In this document: positions 11,301 through 23,300 of the stretch, one piece after another
How the letters are laid out: each line of letters begins with the position of its first letter
Position numbering within the stretch: position 1 is the stretch's first letter
DNA from: Solanum dulcamara
Lineage: Eukaryota; Streptophyta; Magnoliopsida; Solanales; Solanaceae
NCBI RefSeq assembly: GCF_947179165.1
Contig: NC_077247.1
Span: forward strand, 46,420,935-46,484,934
Direction of reading: 5' to 3'
DNA: 64,000 nucleotides
Notes under the pieces: model-generated
Told to the model about the DNA's origin: nothing
Database searches by the model: none
What the model saw: the letters and a program-made list of their open reading frames with translations, nothing else
Program-made: the position numbers and the translations under genes

Positions 11301-14300
11301 TGCTGTTAGTTATTTGCAAGTTTCAACATGCTCTCAAATTTATCGTAAGACTCTTGTGAGTTCGTAAAAACAGAGATGTTTATTTTATATCTCAGGATGT
11401 TTAAACTTTCCAAATTCTTTTATAAATCAATCTTTCTTACTTAGCAGTTACATGAGTTTATGTTGATTATTAGAGTTTCAGGTTTTCTGTTGATAAACTT
11501 GAAATCCTTTTTTTCAGTCCAGAGCATCCTTTCTTCAGAGGACCTGGGAGATCCATTCTTGGTGGTCGTGCACAGTCTTTCAAGGACTGCAACTATGATG
11601 TTACGTCTTCAAGGTTCTAACTCTACCATTTCTTATATCTCTAGATTAAAGATTTATCTGAAATTGTCATAGTTTGAAGGAACATACATTTCCTTTATCA
11701 TTTAACGGCTTCAGTCTGCTAGTTGGTCTTAGAGATATTGTCCTGATGAAAGTATCTTGTTCCAGTTTTGTTCTACTCTAAATGGTTGGAATAATTAGTG
11801 AAGTAGCTCAAGAAACAATTACACAGAAAATAGCTTTTCGTTTTATATATCTTTCTGTTTTACTTAGATCTATAGCTACAGACAGTATTATGTTAATGTA
11901 TCTTCCTAGCTAAAAATAGAGTTCTAGTTTCAAAAGTTCTGATTTGTTTAGAATTCTTGACAAAAAACTAGAACTCTTATGAACTTGTTTGCAGGTTTCA
12001 ATTACGTTTTGCTAAATTGATTTGGCATTACGATTTTTCTCTCTATTATCCTCTTTTTCATGCTTGCTTCTCAGTTCTCCCTTCTTTCCTTCTCTCCTTT
12101 CTCTCAGTCTTTCTATTTCTCCTCTCAACCAATCTTTCTCCCTTTCTTCCTGTCACTCTTATTCTCCTCACTTTCACCCCTTTCTCATTTCCTCCTCTTG
12201 CCTTTTATCTCGTCCTTGTTGCTGGTACTTTGATTTTGTGTCAAAGCTGAGATTTGAAGTTTGATTCATCACACTACTGTACTCTTAGCATCTATCATTG
12301 ATGAAGTTTGATTCATCACGCTACTGTACTTTTTAGCATCTATCGTTGCTAGAGTCCTGCCATTAGTTGATGGATCTGTTCGTCTTCTTCAGTTAGTATT
12401 TCAAGAAGGTCCTTTGGGAGCTGCACTAACAGTTTCACTCATCGGGATCGAGCTTAATTGAATTGGTGGAGAATTATGTAGCTTAACAAATGAAAGATTA
12501 CACTATTTGTATCTTTGATTTTTATTTATCTAATCAAAATAATTTCTTTTGAAGTATTATAGAAATGTTCATCTTTTAGTTGGATAAAAGGTCTCTTTTT
12601 TCTAGTTAAATATAGAGGTTTAGTAATTTCAAGAGTTCTACTTAAACTCCTTATCCTACACCCTTATGTTTTTGTTTTGCTAAACTGATTTGGGTAAAAC
12701 TTCTCTCTATCTTCTACTTCCTTCTCCCTTATTTTCTCTCTTTGTTTCTCTCAGTCAGTCTCTCTTTCATTCTTTGTCTCTCTCTCTTTCCTTTTCTCAT
12801 TTCTCCCCCTTGCCTTTCTCTATGCTTCATTATAGGTGCTACATCAATTTAGTATCAGAGCCTTCCTTTCCTTTTTATTACCACATCTATTAGTCAGTAA
12901 AGTTAATAAATCTTGTCTGTCTATCTGTTGTTTATTCCTTTCATTATCCTTTTTCTGGTTTAAAGATCAAACATCTAATAATTATAAACTATCAAATTGC
13001 ATCAAATATAGCATTTTGCTTTCTAAGTGTTACAATCAGACTGTAGAACAGTTTTTCTAATCTCTGATTCTCTATCAAGTCAAATTTATGATTATACTGC
13101 CTTGGTAGCATAATATTCTCAGCCATACAAATCATGCTTGAACCAAGAAGTGATATGTATGCATGATCTGTGAATTGTTGTGCATTGAGGGGCGTAGCTG
13201 TTTTACATTTTCCCCAGTGAAGTTGGAGGGTTCATATGTATAATATATTTGAAGTTTGTTATGGTTAATTGGCTGCGTTATGGATCTAAAAGGTTCCTTG
13301 AGTACTTCAGGATCCATAATAGAGGTTTGTATTTTAGTGATCAAAGAAAAAGACAGATTTTTATTTTCAGGCAGTAGCCTGGCCGCGTAATATATATTCA
13401 ATCCGACATATCATGCTTGAAATGAGAACTGATAGTGGCATGATCCATTGACAGGTGGAGCTGTTTTATGTTTCCTTAGTGAACTAGGAGTTCAGATGTA
13501 TTTGAGGTGTGTTGTAGTTAATTAATGTATACAAAAGGTGTACCTTATACACTTCGGCTTCTTACTCTTTGAACTGTCTCCAGAGCATGAAGATTTTGCT
13601 TCTTATCGATTATACCCGATCTCTGAAATGCATAATACTCTTCTCTATTATTTCATGGGGAAGTGCACAAACAATCTAATGTTTTTATTCAAAAAATTGA
13701 TACAATGTTCTTATTCCGCTGAGGATAGTTTGTTATGCTTCTTTGCCATATGTTTTCTCCTGTCTCTTTCCGGGAGGAGTGGCAAAAGTTCTCTGGAAAT
13801 GTTGTCCGCAACTCATGGCTTAGCATCATAACATGACACATGAATTGAACTGACTGCAGGTCTGCTGGTGCATCACCTATACACACTCGTAGAAGAAGAC
13901 GGAGATCCATCAGCATGATTCCGGAGATTGGTGATGACATTGTAAGGTTGATCATGTCCCTTTGCCTCTAACTAAACCTCCTACTCCCTCTGTCCCAATT
14001 TATGTGACACACTTTCCTTTTTGGTCAGTCCCAATAAAAATTGCTCATTTCTATAGAAACAATTTAACTTTAAAATGCCCGTTTTCCCCTTAATGGGATG
14101 ATTTATAGCCACACAAACATCTATAATTTGTTTTAGACCGCAAATTACAAAAATCTTTCTTTCTTTCTTAAACTCGTGCCAAGTTAAACAGCATCACATA
14201 AATTGAGACGGAGAGAGCATTACCTTTAGCTCTCAGTCATCTCCTTTCTTCTTTCTTTCTTTCTTTCTTTTATCCTCCATTTCCTTTTTTACCCTTGCAA

Positions 14301-17300
14301 AATAGTTTCACATTCTCTTAAAAAGAGAATTTTCAATACTTAGCTCCAAATGAGTATATAGTACTCCCTCTGTCTATTTTTACTTGTCTAGTATTGACTT
14401 GAAACACCCTTTAAGGAGCAATAAGTAGAATGACAATTTTACTATATTACCCTTTGAATATAATTAATTCAATGTTCTAAAAAATGCATAGGAAAATGAT
14501 TATAGTTAATAATAAGGGTAAATTAGGAATCAAATGATAAATTATTACTTGATTTTTTAAAACTAAACAATTAAAAATGGACATCTATTTAGTATAGTGG
14601 ACAAGTAAAAATGGAGGAAGTAGTTATTATATGTTGCTTACGCAACTTATGCGGAATAATAGTTATAGCAGAGGTTTATCATCATTTTTACGCATACAAT
14701 GCTAAGATTTTTCCAAATGAGGATGTAACTAGATCGAATTGTTTTGACATCTTGTATTCCCACTGTGAGCTGTACAACTAGTTTTGACAACTCATGGAAT
14801 GACACGACAAAAAAGAAGTCTCAATTTTGACAAGAATAGCTTGAGAGATGAAATGATTATAAATTGACAACTACCTTTAAAGAAAACGACAACCAGCTCA
14901 ATCGCTTTAATAGTGTCTGTTTTGTCACCATAAATAAATGCACACAAGGTTGCAGAATCTTCTAGCAAAATTTATAAGTAGTACAGAGGCTCCCCCAGTT
15001 TACTCCATTTAGCTCAATGAGCCATCCAGATCTATTCTTGTGCAAGAGATATACATAAACAATACCTATTTCCTTCTAGGTTATACCAACTTTCTGCATA
15101 TCTCGTAAGTATTTGTCTGACCTTGAATGTAGGGTTGTTCGGGAAATGAATGCAACTATGAAGAAAAATCATCTCTCAGCGGAACAAGCAACATTTGATT
15201 TGTCTACAAGGAAAGCGGAAGATAATTCTGGTCATCAAGTGAGTGTTTTTTCTCTTGAACTCCTTGTTTACAAAAGGATACACATGTATCTAGCTGTCTT
15301 TCTTAGAATTGTCAGCAAAAACTTGCTTCCAAGACTTTTTGAAAGGTAACTCAAAATGTCGGAAGTTATTATCCAGACGTATTTTAAATTTAAATTAGGT
15401 AAAATATGTTTTTGATTGACTACATCTGGAAAGGAGAGTAAATTCCAATTGGACTAATTCTTATTTGGATGGATCCGAGGCAGATGCTTATTACAGTAAA
15501 TGGGATTAGCCTCAAGCTCTAATTTGTTGAAAAGATGAAATAAATAATATGACAACTAGTAAAATCAACCTACCCCTGGATGGAACCCAATCCACATTAA
15601 GCTTAAATTGGGTCTAATCTGGTGCAATGACTCCAGTTTACAAATCTTCCCAAATATTATCTCAGAATAAACAAAACTTCCTCCAACTAAATCCAAATTT
15701 ACTGCAGCGGAAGTTACCGTTGGGAGGTATAATTTGTCATGAAGGACACAATGTGTCTATGCTTCTTATATGAGCTTAAACATGGTCGCCAGGGGTTGAC
15801 TGAGAGGTTGAGGCATAGGAGTAACAATTTGGACATCCCAAGTTCGAATCGTGACAACAACATTCAGTGTGTGCCCATCTGCTCCAACCTTGATGGGTAG
15901 GATTACCCAGCACTTGTGCTTGTTGGTTGTAGCAAATTGCTTGGTAGATTAGTCAAGGTGCACAGAAGTTGATCCGGTCACCATTGTCATAAAAGGAAAT
16001 ATAATTTCTTAAACATGCTGAGGACATGTGCTTATAGATTTTTTTAGAAAAAAATTCGTACATTGTTCAAGAAATCCACTTCAATTTCCGGGAAGCAAAG
16101 CCGTGATTGTTATATATTTTTCCTAGTGTGTTTAATTTATGATATTGCTTTCAATAATTTGTGCTTAATACTTTTTGCATTATGCCTCTTATAGCTACTT
16201 CCAACCGGTTCTCTAACTTGGTAAGACCTTGTTTTCTAGGCTTGTTAACTTGTTTGTGAGTCAGTTGGGTTAACTGATAGAATCAAAGCCATGGAATTTG
16301 CTCAACTCAATAATGACACTAATCATATTTACCACTTTCCAGGCACTGAATTTCCGTTCAGATGACCTAAATACAGGGAATGGTGAAAAAGGTCAACCAC
16401 AACATTTTCACAGAAAGTGCTTGACATCTGACAAAGCAATATCCCTGCCTTCATCTCCACGCTGGAGCTATGGTAGAGGCAAGGCAGCAGGAATTTTTGG
16501 CAGTCCTGATATGATGTCAAGATTGGACAAAGTGATAGAATCATCAAGGATCCTCAACAAACCATTGTTACCATTTGATGAATGGAACATTGATTTCTCT
16601 GAAATAACCATTGGAGCACGTGTTGGAATTGGTATTCATTCTTCTTATATACTACAATATGATAACTAATCAACCGACTTGTAGTTTGAAGCTCCACGTG
16701 CTTATTGAGTCGTGCATTCACTAGCAGTTAACTAAATGCTTTCCTATGGGTGGGAACACAGGTGGTTGGTCAGTGGACATTACTTGTTTCGCATGTTAGG
16801 GTCCATCTGCATTTATTTATCTTGCTATTTTCATTTCTTTGTACTCAAATACCTATACAACAACAACAACATACCCAGTTTAATCCCAAAGTTGGGGTTT
16901 GGGGAGGGTAGAGTGTATGCAAACCTTACTCATACCTCATGGAGGCAGAGAGACTCTTTCCGAAAGACCCTCGCTCAAGTGCAGCAAATCAAAGCAGTTG
17001 TGAAAAAAGAAAATACGGAAGTGAAGAAAACATGACAACTAATAAGGAATGCATCACAGAGCATTTAGAAAATTAACATAAAGAACTATGATTCGCCAAT
17101 AGGTTGTGTACCTGTCACCTCCAAAGATCTGTAATATGTTCATTCTTCATGGAATGGCATAATTACATTTTTTAACCAGTGTGGGTCGTAGCAGACTGTT
17201 AACTTTTCATCCGATAGCAGGTTCCGAAAGTTAGTTTAAGTTGGCAGTAACGTCTCTGAGAAATAGAAAAATGCAATGAAGGTGATCTTAAATTCAGTAG

Positions 17301-20300
17301 GGAAATTAACCACATCCAATATGTGTGACAACACCTGTATTCCTTGCTTCCATCTACTCGATATGCTATAACTGCATGACGTACTGTTTGGTTAGGGTTG
17401 AAAACACATGCTAGTCACTGACAGTGATTGAACCATTTAAAGCCAAAAGAAAAGAAAAGAATGATTTCATACAGTTACTGGGTCATTTCTCTCTTGTACA
17501 GTTTGATGTATGTTCCCTTATCAAGAAGCCATTATTATGTGTGCTTATTTATCTTAGTGTGGTATCTTAATTGTTAATTCATTCTTGTGAATCTGTTCTT
17601 ACTATTTTCTTTTGGCAGCATATTTTCCACCTACATGCCACTCACCCTTATTTGGTCATACTGTCAAAGTTTTCACATCATAGTCCTGAAAGTCGAGGAT
17701 AATCTGTACAGAGTAACATATGTTGTGTGTTCTCTTTCCTTTTCTCATTTCCTTCTGATAGAATAAAACCCTAGTCCAGTAAGGTATAGAACAATAACGT
17801 CTCAGGCCCGAGCAAGTTGGGATGAGGATTCATCATAAATTGACTAGCTTTATGTTGGTTGTCACCAACCGCAATCCTCCACCATTATCCGGGCTTGAGA
17901 CCAGTAGCGTGAGAAAACTCACCGTAGCAGATTTTTTTTAATAAGCTTACCCAGATGGACTTTGGGCAGTGTTTTATTAAGCATTGAGCAACAGGGGGGG
18001 GGGGCTAGGCATAGCCTCAGGGGTACAACTCTATTACAAAAAAATGGAAGAAAGTTTGATACAACTGCTTCTTTCTTCCATGATCAGCTATACAGTCTAG
18101 CTAACAAAAAAATTCACTTTGTCATATCTAATTCTTATGCTAGGGAGTTGCCATTTTTCTAGTTGGAAAGGGCCCTTATCATGTCTTGGCAGCCACTGGA
18201 AGGAATCGAATATAATGCCTTCATTGATGGATGCAGCAAATTTGGCCAGGTAGTCTGCCACCTGGTTTGCCTCTCTGTAACAATGGCTAACATATACTTC
18301 ATCTTGGTTTAGGATTGCAATGATAGCTTCAATCTCCCTCCTCAACTTCTGGTTGTTAGTAGCCTTGTTCAAAATATCAGCAATAATCAGTCAAGCTCCA
18401 ATATGAATCTGATAAATCCCTGTGTAACACCCCATTCAATTCCAAATCTAGCAACTTTAGCTCCTGCCATGTTCCAATTACACAACACTGGAGAGGAGAA
18501 GGCCATGATTATATCACCATGTTCATCCCTTCTCTAATGAAGATGCCATATGTCTTGACTGGGTGGGTTAGTCCACTGCACCTGCTTCCATATAGGAACT
18601 GGTTTCAGACTCTCAACCATCTCACAGATTGTTGGCCAATTCATGAGTGATATGTTTTCCTAGTGCAGCTTTAATGTTCCACTCACTTCCACATAATATG
18701 ATACTGCATGCTAGGAGCAGAAGATTTTTTTGTCCCCATACTTACAAGCACGTCTACTTCTCCATATCTCCCTACAAATAGAAGTTGGCACAATCTGTAA
18801 TAGGTATCTGTCGACTACATTCTGAGTCTTAATCTGCCGCCAACTACTCAAGACATTTCTAATTGGTCTAATATGATGCTGTATGCCCGTGACATTTGCA
18901 AAAATAAATTAAAATCCACAAGTGAACTGCAGCGTCACTTTCAACGAGTACATGGTGTAAAGTTTCACATTATGGTTCATTGCAACGTGAGCATTTAAAC
19001 ACAATCTGATTTCCAAACTTAGTAATAATCTCATCAAATGTAATTTTGTTTTAATCAGTCTCCATGTCAAGAAGGAGATTTTGAAAGGAATGGACCTCTG
19101 CCATTTCTGACCAGGTGCTTAGGTACCATTCCTTCCAGCTTATTCACATTCCAGCTACCATGCTCCATGAAATCCTTGACTCTTTGTTTAGCAGATCTTC
19201 TGGAACCTGTCCATTGGATAGTTAATGTTCCTTTGAAGTTTAATCTGCAAGTGGCGGTTTGATGCAGATTTATCTCCATGAGGAGTGTTGGCCAGTCAAG
19301 AACTCTTAGGTTCAAAAGATGCAAGTGGCGGAAATGAGGATGTTGAGATGGATGTGTGGGCATACTAGGAGCGATAGGATTAGGAATGAGGATATCCGGA
19401 ACAAAGTGGGAGTGGCTTCCATAGTGGACAAGTTGAGGGAAGGGAGACTGAGATGGTTTGGGCATGTGAAAAGAGATGTGCAATGCCCCGGTGAGGAGGT
19501 GTGAGAGGTTGGATATAGTGGGGTCGAGGAGAGGCGGAGGTAGGCCGAAGAAGTATTTGAGGGAGGTAATTAGACACGATATGACGCATTTTCAGCTTAC
19601 CGAATACATGACCTTAGATAGGGGGTATGGAGGTCGCGGATAAGGGTAGAAGGTAGTTAATAGTTGTCCTATTACTACCTTATTCATGTATTTGGTTTGG
19701 TGGTAGTATAGTGCACCATGTCAGTTGTAGTCTTTGGCTTTTGGTATTTGATATCATCTATGGTTTACTGTGTTTAGGTGATCACACTTGGTTGTTGTTG
19801 TTACAGTTCCTTGCATATATGCGCCGTACTACTTTGCTATTAGTTGTCATGTTTTTCCCCACTATCTTTTTTCGTTTTATTACTGCTGTGATTTGCTTGA
19901 GTCAAAGGTCTTTTGGAAACAACCTCTCTACCTCGGAGAGGTAGTGGTAAGGACTGCATGCACTCTACCCTTCCCACATCCCACTTTGTGGGATTTCACT
20001 AGGTATGTTGTTGAAGAGGTAAACTCATCATGCATTCTCAATTCTTTAGTTATGAATATTATTTGGTAGAAGCAGACATATAAGTCCATTAACTAAGTAT
20101 GAGTTTCTAGTTATTTTATCTTTCATTAGTTCTGTTCTGTAACGGTGGAGATGGAAACATCATCAGTTTTTAATCAGTCCTGGAGATCATGTAACTGGTG
20201 TTCATGTAATAATTAATCATTCTATTACCCTCCAATTATATAACTAACCCATCATCATGCAATCCCAATGTTGGTAGCTAGAGGTAACTCAGCAATTGAT

Positions 20301-23300
20301 GGACACCTAATCCGTAATCCACCTAGAATATTTTGTTAGTCGTGTACTCATAGAAAGATGATTAAGTAAAAGATCTCCAAAATTGAAAAATTCATCAAGG
20401 CATACCGTTGGTCATTTAGGGTCACAAACAGACTTGAGTATCATCAGATTAATCATGCCTATTTCCAAACTGAGGTTGATTCCCAATTGGACACCCACAG
20501 ATATCCCTTTGGTAATTTTACTTTTGAACTATGTAATAGATTATGTTTATTAATTTTCTGTTGAGCTCATATCGAATAAATCTTGCTGACTGATTATTAT
20601 GATTTCAAGGGTTCTTTGGAGAAGTCTTTCGCGGTACTTGGAATGGAACAGAGGTCGCAGTTAAAGTTTTCCTAGAACAAGAATTGACTGAAGAGAACAT
20701 TGAAGATTTTGCCAATGAAATATCCATCCTGAGGTAATTTGTACTAAGCAAATCATTTCGTCCTTTTTACTCAGGAACATCCTATAAAGTGAAAACCAAA
20801 TCAGACATACTTATTTAGCTAGCTTAACCTTGTATCTCTTTTCCCTTCATGCAGCCGCATTCGTCACCCAAATGGTAATTTTCTGCTCTTCCCTGAATCT
20901 ATGTTTGTGGTGGCATACTTCTTGTACCCACTTCATTGAATATGCTATTAAAAGCTGTAGAATGCACTTGATCCTTGAGACTCTATGGGAAATATGAAAA
21001 ACATTTCAGTTTTATGTTACCAAAATTCAAAGAATACACTTTTGGTGGAGGAACAGTTCTGTAGTTGTTTGCCAAACACACTTTTCCTTTCAGTTATCTT
21101 GTTCCTCGGTGCTTGCACAACTCCACCTCGTTTGTCCGTGGTTACTGAATTCATGGAGATGGGATCCCTATATCATCTGATCCATGTAAGTGGACAGAAG
21201 AATAACCTCAGCTGGCAAAGGAGATTGAAAATGATTTGTGATATATGCAGGTACTTCCAACATAAACTATGTACTCAGATTCCAATTCATAGTTCTTCAT
21301 TTCCAACTGAATATTTTATTACAACTACTTTTTCAATAATTTTGTTTTGGGTGGTTTGCAAGATTTTGGCATTAAGCCTAGAAATGTTATACATTGTGTC
21401 TGATAAAGGCTACTGTCCATATGACTGAATAAATGCCATTGCACTTCAAAATTCCCTTAACTTTCTTCAGTCGGATACTCTTTGGAAATTTATGTGGCTC
21501 TTTGAAAAGTTGTAAATGAGTCCTGTTAAGATCCTTAGACAATAAAATAAAAATAGGAAGTCACTTTGGAGCTAAATATTCTTCTTAGAATTAGTAAAAT
21601 CAAATTGTGTTAGATTGGGGAACGTATGCACCATTGTCAACCACTGCATGATTTTTGTTCATAGCTAATACAAGATCCCCTGGGTTACATGAGTAAATAT
21701 TTCTACGAATGAATGTTTAGTGAATCTACCCATGCTGTTATCATTTGTCTTCCAATGAAAGAAATAATTTTATTTAATAAAATACTCCCTTTGAGTACAA
21801 GGTTGTAGTTCCAATTTGTAGCGCTGAATGAAGAAGGGAGCAACAGGACCTTCAATGGTGTCGGAGTCATCCCAGTTGTCGAGCCTGTTGTCTACTTTTG
21901 ATTAAATCCAACTTCCATTGTCTTCTGTAAACTCCATGTTTTTGGACAAAATATTCTTAAAATCTGTCGAAACTTCATGAATCTAATAGTGGTTGTTAAT
22001 TTTGAAGCAGTAAAGATAGTTATATGAGTTCATGACATATCTAATTTAACAAGAAAATGGAGTGGAAACTGATAAATAAAGCCATTATCAAAGATGGACT
22101 TTTTTAATGGGTTAAGGTACATTTGATAGATGTTTCATGACATACTTGTTATCTATGTTACATGGACTTGTTTACCAGTATGTCCCAAATACAAGTTAGA
22201 ACTGTTTGATATGATTATGTGCAGCTTTTATGCCACATTCTAATGTTCTGTAGAATCAACTCCATACCCATATCACATCTATCAGACAGTGGTATGACAA
22301 GTCTAATGAAGGATTTGGTGAGATCAGAATTAGAGTTGGTCCTTACATAAGGTGAAATGTCTATATCGAATGGAAGAGATGGGATTATTCAACAGGCATT
22401 GAGCATAAGAAGAAAGAGATACACACATAGATTTGTAGACTCATGTCCTTTCAGTTTATTGTCATGTCTCATCGATCAAAAGGAGCATAGACAGTACATA
22501 ATCGGGGGGAAAAAGAACACTTCGTTAATTGAATGTTGGAGTACATAACTTAAATTTACTCTTATATGTTCTTTGCATACTTAGCAGTAAAGAGAAAATC
22601 ATCACTAGATTTTGTAGCTTGGAGGACAATTTTTTATTTATTTTTGTGCTATAGTTCTGCTAAATCTGCTCTCTGTTTTGTATGTATCTTTAACATCTGC
22701 TTCTCTGTGATTATTTAGGGGGCTTATGTGTATACATAGGATGAAAATTGTTCATCGTGATCTAAAGAGTGGAAACTGCCTCGTAAATAAACACTCCAAA
22801 GTCAAGATCTGTGATTTTGGGCTGTCCCGATCATTGACTCCAACCCCCATGCAAGATTCTTCCTCTGCAGGTACACCAGAATGGATGGCCCCAGAGCTTA
22901 TCCGTAACGAACCTTTCACTGAAAAATGTGACATTTTTAGTCTTGGGGTCATAATGTGGGAACTATACACACTCAAAAGACCATGGGAAGGTGTTCCAGC
23001 CATCCAGGTAATCTCTACATGACCTTTCTTGTCAGCTTCACTGAAAGAAATAGAAGAGAACTACACTTCCTTTCATCTTCAAGTGCAATCTTCATATAGT
23101 GGAAATTCACAAATTCAGGTCGTATATGCTGTTGCTAATGACGGAAAACGACTAGAAATTCCTGAAGGTCCTCTAGGAAAGCTAATTGCAGGTAATTTTC
23201 ATTAGAATATATTACTCTACATTGTGGACACGTTATATTTCATGGGATTTTTCCTATATACGTGATGCAATTAAGCAATATGTAATGGAAGTAGTTAATC

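Noticed and set aside
12017..12264. Two overlapping hydrophobic Ser/Phe/Leu ORFs
   Set aside because: They arise from a CT-rich tract in two frames and lie inside kinase intron 6.
15784..15860. Possible tRNA gene from A- and B-box-like motifs
   Set aside because: No acceptor-stem or anticodon-arm pairing is visible, and the downstream sequence is SINE-like.
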